Below are positions 25,803-33,596 of a stretch of 64,000 bases of DNA, piece by piece. Location of the stretch: NCBI GenBank assembly GCA_035293805.1, contig DATGMD010000089.1, forward strand, positions 25,390-89,389, given 5' to 3'. The notes beneath the pieces are model-generated. The model was not told the DNA's origin. It did not search any database and saw nothing but the letters and a program-made list of their open reading frames with translations. Positions within the stretch are counted from its first letter, which is position 1, and the number at the start of each line of letters is the position of its first letter. The translations under genes and the position numbers were made by a program. The DNA comes from JAJPHF01 sp035293805 (GTDB lineage: Bacteria > Chloroflexota > UBA6077 > JAJPHF01).

Positions 25803-28262
25803 ATGACTCCCTGGGCGGGTGGCGGCCGCCAGCGGCGCTGCGCGAGCGCGCTGCTCTTGCTCGCCACGGTCCTGGCCGGCCTCCTCGGCCCCCTGTGGGC
25901 GCCGGGGACCACCGGTCCTCCCTCGGCCGGCGACGCGGTCGCCGCGCCGCTGGCGCCGCCGCCGTTCCCTGGCCCGGCGCTGCCGCGGCCGGTCCTGCCG
26001 GCCCCGCCAGCCGCTGAGGCCGCCGTCCTGCGCGCCGCGACCGACCAGGATCAGAGCGCGCGGGCGACGCTCGAGATGCGCCAGCCTGATGTGCAGTGGT
26101 CGCCGGCGGGCGCCGGCGGCTGGCAGAGCGTGCCCGACCGCCAGGACGTTACCGCCGGCGACCGCGTGCGTACGGGGCCTGCCGCCAGCGCGCGCCTCGT
26201 CTACTTCGAGGGCACGGTCACCGACATCGGCCCCGAGACCGGCCTATTGGTGCAGCGGCTGGAGCGCGGTCCCGACGGCAACGTGGTCACAAGCCTGTTC
26301 CAGGCGGTCGGCACCACCGTTAGCCGCGTCGTCCACACCGTCGGCCAGCCCGCCGACTTCCAGGTGGAGACGCCCGCCGCCTTCGCTTTCGTGCGCGGCA
26401 CCGTGCCGCGGGTGATCGTCGACGCGGACGGCACGACCCGCGTCGCGAATTTGCCGGACGGCACGGAAAGCATCGTCGTCATCCAGGGCAAAGATCCGGA
26501 CCAGACCGAGCTGCGCTTGCCGCCCGGCCTGGAGACGCTCATCCGGCCGGGCCTGGCGCCCGAAGCGCCGACCGCCGTGCAGGCGGCCGAGTCGAACCCG
26601 CCCGCCGAAGCCGCGGACACGACCGCGGGCCAGACCGAGCGCCAGCAGCGCCGCCAGCAAGACCAAGCGCGTGCCCGGGCTGCCGCCGCCGAGGCGCAGG
26701 CCGGCCTGGTCGCCGCCCAGGCCGAGCTAGACCGCCTGACTCAACAAGAGCTCGCCCTCGAGCAGCAGATCGCCCAGCTGCTGGCGCCGACCCCGGTGGG
26801 CGTACCGCCGCCAGCCTCGGGACAGGGTCCCTGCGCTACCGTCGTCGGCCAGACGTGCATCATCGCGGGTCCGCAAGTCTCGGGCACCGCTACCAAGATC
26901 AGCTCGGCCGCATTCGTCGTCACCGCCACGGGCTTGGTCGACGGCCAGGTGGGCGGCATCCCGACGGTGTTCATTCCCACGACGGTTCGGGTGGAGTCGT
27001 TCCCTTGCGACCCCATCACCTCCGGCCAGACGGCGCGGTGCAGCGGGCAGACGGTGGGCGACCCATTGCAGGGAGCGACGGTCACCGTCCGCTACCCGCG
27101 TCTCAGCGGCGACAGCGCCGACGCCGCTGGACGCGTCACCGGGCCGGGCCTGCCGTCCCCCACCGCCACCGCTACCCGAACGGCCACTCCATCCGCGACG
27201 GCGACGCGGACCGGCACCCCGTTCGCCACAGCCACTGGAACGAGCATCCCGTCCGCGACGTCGACGTCGAGCCCGACAGGCGCGCCGACCGCCACCTTCA
27301 CCGCAACGCCGACGGTGGGCAGCACCACGAGCCCGACGACAGCGCCCACCCCGTCACCGACGCCAACCGCCTCGCCGACCCTCACGGCGTCCGCGACGCC
27401 AACCGACACGCCGGGCCCCACCGCGACGCCATCGTCGACCGCCACGCCGACCCTGGCCGCGGGCAACACGCCTACGCCGTCTCCGACCGCGACGCCGCCC
27501 GTGAGCGCAACCGATACCCCGACGCCATCGCCAACGATCACCTCATCGCCAACGCTCACGCCGACCGTGGCCCCATCCGCTACCGTCACGCCGTCGCCGA
27601 CCGCCACGATTACCCTATCGGCCACGCTATCGCCGACCGCCACGATCACACCGTCGGTCACGCTGTCCCCAACCGCAACGACTACACCATCGCTCACGCC
27701 GTCGCCGACCGGCTCGGCGACCGCGTCGCCTACGGCCACGCTTACCCCGGCCGCCACGCTATCGCCGACCGCCTCGGCGACCCCGTCCCCTACGGCCACG
27801 ATCACTCCATCGGCCACGCCATCGCCGACCGCTACGATTACACCGTCGGCCACCGCCACGACTACACCGTCGGTCACGCTATCCCCGACCGCCACGGCGA
27901 CCCCATCGGCTACCGCCACGATTACTCCGTCGGCTACACCGACGCACGCTGCCACGCCGACGGCGACGCCTGTGCCGTGCGGCATTCAAACGACCAGCGG
28001 GAGTGCAACTGTGACCCGGACGACTCATGACTTAGGAGTCAGTAGTGGGACCTTCAGGTTCACCTACCAGGCGTTTACGATCCCCGATCAGTTCGACATC
28101 TACTATGAGGGAGCGCTGATCTACACGACGGGTGGCCCCGTGTCTAACGGCAACACGGTAGACGTCGCCTTTGGTCCCGGCGCGTCGACTACCGTTGACG
28201 TAGTCGTCACGAAAAGCACTCCGCAGTCGGGGTGGAACTACACCGTGTCCTGCCCAACCTGA
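25803..28262 (+). CDS. Secreted FecR-domain protein with Thr/Pro/Ser stalk and C-terminal beta domain
   Basis: 819 aa. Signal peptide at residues 10-35 (ASALLLLATVLAGLLGPLW). FecR domain about 79-250 (AGDRVRTGPAASARLVYFEG ... VETPAAFAFVRGT). A charged coiled coil follows at about 276-329 (RQQRRQQDQARARAAAAEAQ and on), then a small domain with four Cys (GQGPCATVV, QTCIIAG, FPCDP, ARCSG; about 338-440). Residues about 447-722 are a low-complexity stalk of TPSPTATITPS-like repeats. A final domain of about 95 residues (from CGIQTTSGSATVT) has a pattern like extracellular beta-sandwich modules. Likely cell-surface or wall-associated; a FecR here is probably structural, not TonB signalling. ATG behind GGAGACGCGG. 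Confidence 0.75.
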   Translation: MTPWAGGGRQRRCASALLLLATVLAGLLGPLWAPGTTGPPSAGDAVAAPLAPPPFPGPALPRPVLPAPPAAEAAVLRAATDQDQSARATLEMRQPDVQWSPAGAGGWQSVPDRQDVTAGDRVRTGPAASARLVYFEGTVTDIGPETGLLVQRLERGPDGNVVTSLFQAVGTTVSRVVHTVGQPADFQVETPAAFAFVRGTVPRVIVDADGTTRVANLPDGTESIVVIQGKDPDQTELRLPPGLETLIRPGLAPEAPTAVQAAESNPPAEAADTTAGQTERQQRRQQDQARARAAAAEAQAGLVAAQAELDRLTQQELALEQQIAQLLAPTPVGVPPPASGQGPCATVVGQTCIIAGPQVSGTATKISSAAFVVTATGLVDGQVGGIPTVFIPTTVRVESFPCDPITSGQTARCSGQTVGDPLQGATVTVRYPRLSGDSADAAGRVTGPGLPSPTATATRTATPSATATRTGTPFATATGTSIPSATSTSSPTGAPTATFTATPTVGSTTSPTTAPTPSPTPTASPTLTASATPTDTPGPTATPSSTATPTLAAGNTPTPSPTATPPVSATDTPTPSPTITSSPTLTPTVAPSATVTPSPTATITLSATLSPTATITPSVTLSPTATTTPSLTPSPTGSATASPTATLTPAATLSPTASATPSPTATITPSATPSPTATITPSATATTTPSVTLSPTATATPSATATITPSATPTHAATPTATPVPCGIQTTSGSATVTRTTHDLGVSSGTFRFTYQAFTIPDQFDIYYEGALIYTTGGPVSNGNTVDVAFGPGASTTVDVVVTKSTPQSGWNYTVSCPT
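27145..27970 (+). repeat. Degenerate tandem repeat encoding the Thr/Pro/Ser stalk
   Basis: About 825 bp of short units around the hexamer-like ACGCC(G/A) TCGCCGACC and GCCACG(A/C)TTAC. The most regular part (27590-27950) has units of 24-36 bp. All three forward frames and at least one reverse frame stay open because of the skewed composition. Units vary in sequence and length, so it is not a CRISPR. Confidence 0.75.
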
Positions 28263-28475
28263 GCTGCTATCGGGCTCGAAAAGGACATCCTCTCGCATCT
28301 ACAGCGGTTTGGTCCTTCGGCGAGGGGTCGGCTACCACAAGAGCTGCGGCCTGCGGCCGCGGGCGCGCCAGCCCCGCGCCTAAGTCGCCCGGGCCGTTCG
28401 CGCACTCTGCGAGGCGCTCTAAGCGGAACGGCACCGTGGCCGTGATCCAGCCCCGCCAGCCGACTTGCGGACGCC

Positions 28476-29741
28476 CTATCCGCGGCCACGCGCGGCGATT
28501 GTCGCCACGACCTCCTGGCGGGCCGGCGCGACGACGGCCACGTCGTCGCTCCCCGAGCAGGCGACGTAGGCGCACTCCCCGTCGGGGTCGAACGCCACGT
28601 GCGACGGGCCGGCGCCCGTCGGGAGCGTGGCGACCACGGCCTGGCGCTCGGCATCCACAATCGTCGCGCTCGCCGCCCCGGTGTTCGCCACGACCAGCCA
28701 GCGCCCGTCCGGGCTGACCGCGAAGCTGTGCGGATAGACGCCGACCGGCAGGCGGGCGACCACCTGGTTGGTCGCCATGTCCACGACGGTCACGTCGTTC
28801 GACAAGAACCCCGCGACGTACACGAAGCGCCCATCGGGGCTGCACGCGGGCACGTGCGCGCCCGCGCCGGCCGGCACTGTCGCCAGCACCTGCTGCGCCT
28901 CCACGTCCACGACCGTGACGTTGTCCGAGAGCGTGTTCGCGACGTAGGCGCGGCGGCCGTCCGGGCTGAACGCGATGTGGCCCGGGCCGCGCCCCACCGG
29001 CAGCTCCCCCGTCGCCGCGCCCGCCCGCGCGTCGATCAGCGTCAGCGTGTGGCTCCCGCTGTTCGGCTGGTACGCCCAGCGGCCGTCCGGGCTGACCGCC
29101 ACGTCGTGCGGCGAGTCGCCCACGGGCACCGTCGCCACCACCGCGCGGCTCGCCGCGTCGATTAACGCCACGCTCCGGTCCGGCCCGCTCGGGACGTACA
29201 CCCGGTCGCCCTCGGGCGCCAGGCACGGCAGCAGCGGCGTCTGGCCCACCGGCACCGTGGCGACGACCGCGCCGGCCGCCGTGTCTACCACCGACAGGTC
29301 GTGCGACGCGGCATTCGCCACGTAGAGCCAGCGGCCGTCGGGCGAGAGCGCCAGGTGCGAGGGACTGCGGCCGACAGGAACCCTCTGCAGGCACGCACGG
29401 CGGCCCGCGTCCAGCACCGCCACACGGTCGTCGAGCGTGGTCACGTACAGGCGGCCGCTCGCCGGATCCAGCTCGATCGAGTGCGCGCCGCGCGGGTGGC
29501 CCAGCACCACGCTGTCCGCGCGCACCGTCAGCCACCAGGCGCCGTCCTCACGCCACAGCCGGCAGCGATAGCCGTTCTCTAGCAGGCTGACGTAGAGCCG
29601 CGCCGGCTCGCGGTCGAGCAGCGCGCGCACCGTCCCGGCCGTCGCGCGCGCCGCCACGCAGGCCGCCTGCGTCTGTCGCACCTGGTCCGCCGGCGCCACG
29701 CCGCGCAAGTCCAGCAGCGTCTCGTTCGTCCTCTCGGCCAT
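28476..29741 (-). CDS. DUF2249-like domain fused to a YVTN-type beta-propeller
   Basis: 421 aa. The first 75 residues look like a DUF2249 (TusA/SirA-like) domain: LDLRGVAPADQ at the start and LLDREPARLYVSLLENGY, then DGAWWLTV. The rest is a seven-bladed propeller of YVTN/cytochrome-d1-like repeats with the pattern VATVPVG(x)SPHDVAVSPDGRWAY, about 42 residues each. No signal peptide or haem motif is present, so it seems cytoplasmic, unlike most YVTN propellers. AGGAGG ribosome site before the ATG at 29741. Role unknown; DUF2249 proteins are often linked to nitrogen-oxide and redox clusters, but nothing nearby confirms that. Confidence 0.8.
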   Translation of the reverse strand: MAERTNETLLDLRGVAPADQVRQTQAACVAARATAGTVRALLDREPARLYVSLLENGYRCRLWREDGAWWLTVRADSVVLGHPRGAHSIELDPASGRLYVTTLDDRVAVLDAGRRACLQRVPVGRSPSHLALSPDGRWLYVANAASHDLSVVDTAAGAVVATVPVGQTPLLPCLAPEGDRVYVPSGPDRSVALIDAASRAVVATVPVGDSPHDVAVSPDGRWAYQPNSGSHTLTLIDARAGAATGELPVGRGPGHIAFSPDGRRAYVANTLSDNVTVVDVEAQQVLATVPAGAGAHVPACSPDGRFVYVAGFLSNDVTVVDMATNQVVARLPVGVYPHSFAVSPDGRWLVVANTGAASATIVDAERQAVVATLPTGAGPSHVAFDPDGECAYVACSGSDDVAVVAPARQEVVATIAARGRG

Positions 29742-30026
29742 CGTGTACCTCCTCGCCGTTCCGTCCGTCGCGGTACTGCCAGTGTAGAAACCCCCTCCCT
29801 GCTCCCGCAACTCACGGCGGCCTCGCCCCGTGATGTCAGCCCGGCGGACCGCGCCTGGCGCGAGCGCACACGCGCTCGCAACCGAAGGCCAGCCTGCCCC
29901 ATTGCCGGCGGTTATGTCGCGGTGGCACTCTTCCTGCCACCATGACGCCTACGCACGGTGGCGCCACGCCGGCAGCCATCACAGGCAAGGCACCCGAGCG
30001 CGACTGGCGTCGGAGGGAGCAACACT

Positions 30027-30584
30027 ATGCTAGGCGATCCGGTACAGATTGCGGTGCTGCCGGGGACCGGCGCGCCGGGCACCTGCGATCTCTGCGCGAC
30101 CCCCGCTACCCACCTCGTCTCGACGCTCTGCATCGAGCACGCGCGGGGCGGCGCCGTGCGCTTCGAGGCCTGCGAGCGCTGCACGGCCGCTCTGCGCCGG
30201 CTCGCGGCCGTGGCCGCCGGCCCCGCGCGCTTCGTCGTCGCTCCAGAGGCGGGCGTCACCCGTAGTCCGGCCGCGGCGAGCGGGCACGAGATCGAAGCCC
30301 CGCCCGGCGCCCCGCCCGCCGAGCTGATCCAGGAACGCCCGGAGTACGTCCACGACGCCGCCGGCACGTCCTACCTGGTCCGCGTCCTCGGCCAGCCCCG
30401 CCCGGATGGCACCTGGACCGGCTGGATCGAATTCGTCCCGCGCGGCGGCGGTGCCGTCCTGCGCACTGACCCGGAAACCACCCAGAGCAGCCGTGAGCAG
30501 GTCGCGTACTGGGCCTCCGGTCTCGAACCGCTGTACTTCGAGGGCGCCTTTCACCGCGCCCGGCCGGTCGGCGCCCTGGCCTGA
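30027..30584 (+). CDS. Small protein with an N-terminal Cys-rich zinc-binding part
   Basis: 185 aa. Cysteines at 20, 23, 35, 49 and 52 with His29 and His38 (CDLC ... CIEH ... CERC) suggest a treble-clef or two-zinc site. After a linker, residues about 115-180 form a small conserved-looking domain (SYLVRVLGQPRPDGTWTGWI, then TDPETTQSSREQVAYWASGL and YFEGAFHRA) of a type I have seen as unnamed hypothetical proteins in several phyla. ATG behind CGGAGGGAGC. Located upstream of the molybdenum hydroxylase, with a 128-bp gap; no functional link is shown. Confidence 0.65.
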   Translation: MLGDPVQIAVLPGTGAPGTCDLCATPATHLVSTLCIEHARGGAVRFEACERCTAALRRLAAVAAGPARFVVAPEAGVTRSPAAASGHEIEAPPGAPPAELIQERPEYVHDAAGTSYLVRVLGQPRPDGTWTGWIEFVPRGGGAVLRTDPETTQSSREQVAYWASGLEPLYFEGAFHRARPVGALA

Positions 30585-30712
30585 CCCCGCGTTTCGCCGC
30601 CAGTAGCCCCCCGCGCCGCCGCTGTGTACACTAAGGCACACGGGCCGCTCGCCTCGTGCCGCGAGCGGCCGGCGCCATCGCACCGGAACACTGGAAGTAA
30701 GGAGACGCCACG

Positions 30713-33040
30713 ATGGCGACTGCCGAGCATCCCGCGCCCGCCGGCGAGCTGGGCCGCGCGCGCACCCGCGTCGAGGACCAGCGCCTGGTCACCGGCCAGG
30801 GCCGCTACGTCGAGGACGTCACGCTGCCCAACACGCTGTCGCTGGCCTTCGTGCGCTCGCCGTACGCTCACGCGCGCATCACCCGCGTCGACGTCGAGGC
30901 CGCGCGCCGGGCGCCGGGCGTCGTCGCCGTGCTCACCGGCCGCGACGTGCCCGTCATCCCGAACATGCCGCTCGTCCCGATGGCGCCCAACCCGAAGGTC
31001 CCCCCCTACGAGCCGCTGGCGATCGACACCGTCCGCTGCGTCGGGGCGCCAGTCGTCGCCGTGGCCGCCGAGACGCGCGCCCAGGCAGCCGACGCGGCGC
31101 AGCTCGTGGACGTCGAGTACGAGCCGCTCCCAGCCGTCGTGGACGGCGAGGCGGCGCTCGCCGACGACGCCGTCGTCCTCTGGCCGGAGTTCGGCTCGAA
31201 CGTCTGCTACCGCGTCGAACGCAAGCAGGGCGACGTGGACGCCGCCTTCGCGAGCGCCGCGCACGTCACGAAGGTCCGCGTCGCCTTCCCGCGCGTCGCG
31301 CCCGCGCCGATGGAGCCGCGCGCCATCGTTGCCAGCTATGACAAGCACGCCGACGAGCTGACCGCCTGGATCACCACCCAGACGCCCAGCGGCATGCGCG
31401 ACTTCCTGGCGATGGTCTGCGGCCTCCCCGAGAACCGCGTCCACGTCATCACGCCCGACATGGGCGGCGGCTTCGGCGCCCGCAACAACAACTATCCCGA
31501 GTTCGTCGTCGCCGCCGTCCTCAGCCATCGCCTCGGCCGCCCGGTGCGCGCCGTGACCACCCGCTCGGAGGACATTAGCACCACCCACCACGGCCGCGAC
31601 GCGGTGATCCACATCGAGGGTGCCGTGGACAAGGACGGCCTGCTGACCGCCGTGCGCGCCCGCATCATCGCCAATCTCGGCGCCTTCCTGTACAACGGCA
31701 GCCTGGTGACCGGCGCGCAGATCGCGGTGATGATCCCCGGCTGCTACCGCGTGCCCAACGCCGACGTCGAGACCGTGGGCGTGTTCACCAACACCAACCC
31801 CACCGGCCCCTACCGCGGCGCGGGCCGCCCCGAGGCCGCCGACGCCATCGAGCGCCTCGTCGACGCGATCACGCGCGAGCTGAACGTGGACCCCGTCGAG
31901 TTCCGCCGCCGCAACTTCATCCGGCCCGACGAGTTCCCTTACCGTACCCCCACCGGCCAGGTCTACGACTCCGGCAACTACGCGATGGCGCTGGACCGCG
32001 TGCTGGAGCTGAGCGGCTACCGCAAGCTGAAGGAGCAGCAGGCCGCCGAGCGCGCGCGCGGCGAGCGGACGCTGCTCGGCGTCGGGCTGGCGACGTTCAC
32101 CGAGCCCAGCGCCGTCGGCTGGGAGAGCGGCCACGTGCGCATCGAGCCCTCCGGCCGCGTCACCGCCGCCACCGGCTCGTCGTCGCACGGCCAGGGCCAC
32201 GAGACCAGCTTCGCCCAGCTCCTCGCCGAGCGCCTGGGCATCCCTTTCGAGGCGGTCGTCATCCGCCACGGCGACACGGCGACCACCCCGCCCGGGATCG
32301 GGACGTTCGGCAGCCGCAGCACCGTCCTCGGTGGCACCTCGCTCGTGCAGGCGGCCGACGCGGTGATCGCCAAGGCCAAGCGCATCGCGGCCGCCCAGCT
32401 CGAGGCGAACCCCGACGACATCCAGCTTCAGGCGGGACGCTTCCAGGTCGCGGGCCTCGCCGACAAGGCCGTCACCTGGGCCCAGGTGGCGGCCGCCGCC
32501 TACGGGCGCGGCAAGCTGCCCCCCGGCGAGACGCTCGGGCTGGAGTCGAGCGCCTACTTCAACTCGCCCACCCCCACCTTCGGCTTCGGCGCCGCCGTCG
32601 CCGCGGTGCGCATCGACCCCGACACCGGGCACGTCGCCGTCGAGCACCTCTACACCGTCGACGACTGCGGCACGGTGCTGAACCCGCTGCTCGTGCAGGG
32701 GCAGATCTACGGCGGCGTGGCGCAGGGCATCGGCGAGGCGCTCCAGGAAGAGGTCCTCTACGAGCCCGACGGCGGCCTGGTCACCGGCTCGTTCATGCAC
32801 TACGCCATGCCGCGCGCCACCGACATGCCGCCGCTCGACCTCGTCGAGACGCACACGCCGTCACCCCTCAACCCGATGGGTTTCAAGGGCGTCGGCGAGT
32901 CGGGCTGCATCATCGGCACCGCGCCGATTATGAACGCCGTGGCCGACGCCCTCGCCCCGCTCGGCATCACCCACCTCGACATGCCCTACACCGCCGAGCG
33001 CGTCTGGGCGGCCATCAACCAGGCCCGCTCTCACACGTAA
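30713..33040 (+). CDS. Molybdenum hydroxylase large subunit (CoxL/xanthine dehydrogenase type), stand-alone
   Basis: 775 aa, the molybdopterin-cytosine-dinucleotide subunit of aldehyde/xanthine/CO dehydrogenase-like enzymes. N-terminal a/b hammerhead domain (RVEDQRLVTGQGRYVEDV) to about residue 140, then the Mo-binding domains with GGGFGARNN, the loop PTGPYRGAGRPEA, SSHGQGHETSF, and the catalytic Glu in KGVGESG. The loop is PYRGAGR, not AYxCSFR, so this is not a form-I CO dehydrogenase; form-II-like or another substrate is likely. The FAD (coxM) and 2Fe-2S (coxS) subunits are not adjacent on either side, so it must pair with subunits encoded elsewhere or be unusual. Confidence 0.88.
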   Translation: MATAEHPAPAGELGRARTRVEDQRLVTGQGRYVEDVTLPNTLSLAFVRSPYAHARITRVDVEAARRAPGVVAVLTGRDVPVIPNMPLVPMAPNPKVPPYEPLAIDTVRCVGAPVVAVAAETRAQAADAAQLVDVEYEPLPAVVDGEAALADDAVVLWPEFGSNVCYRVERKQGDVDAAFASAAHVTKVRVAFPRVAPAPMEPRAIVASYDKHADELTAWITTQTPSGMRDFLAMVCGLPENRVHVITPDMGGGFGARNNNYPEFVVAAVLSHRLGRPVRAVTTRSEDISTTHHGRDAVIHIEGAVDKDGLLTAVRARIIANLGAFLYNGSLVTGAQIAVMIPGCYRVPNADVETVGVFTNTNPTGPYRGAGRPEAADAIERLVDAITRELNVDPVEFRRRNFIRPDEFPYRTPTGQVYDSGNYAMALDRVLELSGYRKLKEQQAAERARGERTLLGVGLATFTEPSAVGWESGHVRIEPSGRVTAATGSSSHGQGHETSFAQLLAERLGIPFEAVVIRHGDTATTPPGIGTFGSRSTVLGGTSLVQAADAVIAKAKRIAAAQLEANPDDIQLQAGRFQVAGLADKAVTWAQVAAAAYGRGKLPPGETLGLESSAYFNSPTPTFGFGAAVAAVRIDPDTGHVAVEHLYTVDDCGTVLNPLLVQGQIYGGVAQGIGEALQEEVLYEPDGGLVTGSFMHYAMPRATDMPPLDLVETHTPSPLNPMGFKGVGESGCIIGTAPIMNAVADALAPLGITHLDMPYTAERVWAAINQARSHT

Positions 33041-33059
33041 GCGCTCGGCCAGGAATGGC

Positions 33060-33088
33060 GTACCCGTTTGGCTTCACCAAACAGGTAC
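33060..33088 (+). terminator. Hairpin after the molybdenum hydroxylase gene
   Basis: Inverted repeat GTACCCGTTTGG / CCAAACAGGTAC (one mismatch, 5-base loop) 19 bp after the stop. There is no T-tract, so this may be an RNA end-stabilising hairpin. Confidence 0.45.
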
Positions 33089-33131
33089 ACGCACCTGGGC
33101 CGGCGCCGCCCGGCCCGGCCCCGCCCGCCCC

Positions 33132-33160
33132 TTGTATTTTCCGCCCCTCTCTCGTATAAT
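33132..33160 (+). promoter_or_regulatory. Strong AT-rich promoter
   Basis: TTGTAT (33132-33137), 17-bp spacer, perfect TATAAT (33155-33160), inside an unusually AT-rich patch (33150-33185). It drives a leader of about 165 nt before the small gene at 33331. Confidence 0.75.
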
Positions 33161-33189
33161 TATCGTGTAAATAGTAAATTTCTGTAAGT

Positions 33190-33232
33190 GTCAGGCGGGG
33201 CGCAGTCGCCAGGCTGTCGCGCCCGACCTGAC
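33190..33232 (+). promoter_or_regulatory. Leader hairpin before the small 69-aa gene
   Basis: GTCAGG and GGGCGC pair with GCGCCC and CCTGAC (12 bp with a small internal loop) about 24 nt after the predicted transcription start. It may protect the 5' end or regulate. No known riboswitch class is recognised. Confidence 0.45.
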
Positions 33233-33330
33233 GCCGGCTGTGCCCCGGTCACGCGCCCTCGGCTCGTCGTCCGCTCTCGACGCCTGATGGTTCCTCGTGC
33301 CCCGGCGCCAGGCGGCAGGGAGTAGGTAAG

Positions 33331-33540
33331 ATGACGGCACTCAGGAACACCCTCGGCCGCGTGCGTGGCGCGGCCGGCCAGCGCGGGCTGATGACGCGCG
33401 TGGGCAGCGCGCTCAACGGCCTGCTGGACCGCTGGACCGATGACCCGGCGCTGATCTGTGGCGACGTCGATTCCAGCCTCGTGGCAATCGGCCGCGACCT
33501 GCAGTCCGAGGCGCGCCTCATTTACCGCCGCGACGCCTAA
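33331..33540 (+). CDS. Small hypothetical protein (69 aa)
   Basis: A 69-residue basic-start protein (MTALRNTLGRVRGAAGQRG ... SLVAIGRDLQSEARLIYRRD) with no signal peptide or recognised motif; it may be mostly helical. Support for its being real: a perfect -10/-35 promoter and AT-rich start region upstream, GGCAGGGAGTAGG before the ATG, and a clean intrinsic terminator 20 bp after the stop. Together these make a compact, strongly expressed single-gene unit. Whether the transcript acts as RNA, messenger or both cannot be told. Confidence 0.55.
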   Translation: MTALRNTLGRVRGAAGQRGLMTRVGSALNGLLDRWTDDPALICGDVDSSLVAIGRDLQSEARLIYRRDA

Positions 33541-33560
33541 CTGCGCGCGCGGCACACGGC

Positions 33561-33596
33561 AAGCGCCGCTCCCGGGAGATCTGGGGGCGGCGCTTT
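33561..33596. terminator. Bidirectional terminator hairpin
   Basis: Perfect stem AAGCGCCGC / GCGGCGCTT followed by a short T run on the plus strand. It lies between the small gene (plus) and the end of the binding-protein gene (minus, stop at 33595) and can serve both. Confidence 0.65.

Noticed and set aside
27590..27950. Possible CRISPR in the repeat stretch
   Set aside because: In-frame coding repeats of variable length without unique spacers.
27092..27985. 297-codon minus-strand frame of VGDGV repeats
   Set aside because: Antisense of the Thr/Pro/Ser repeat; the forward FecR protein has a signal peptide, FecR domain and C-terminal domain.
30551..32854. 767-codon minus-strand frame opposite the Mo hydroxylase
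   Set aside because: Gly/Val/Asp/Ala-rich shadow of the hydroxylase codons, no ribosome site or motif.
30713..33040. CO dehydrogenase (coxL) annotation
   Set aside because: The AYxCSFR loop of form-I CO dehydrogenase is absent (PYRGAGR instead) and partner subunits are missing, so only the broader family is claimed.
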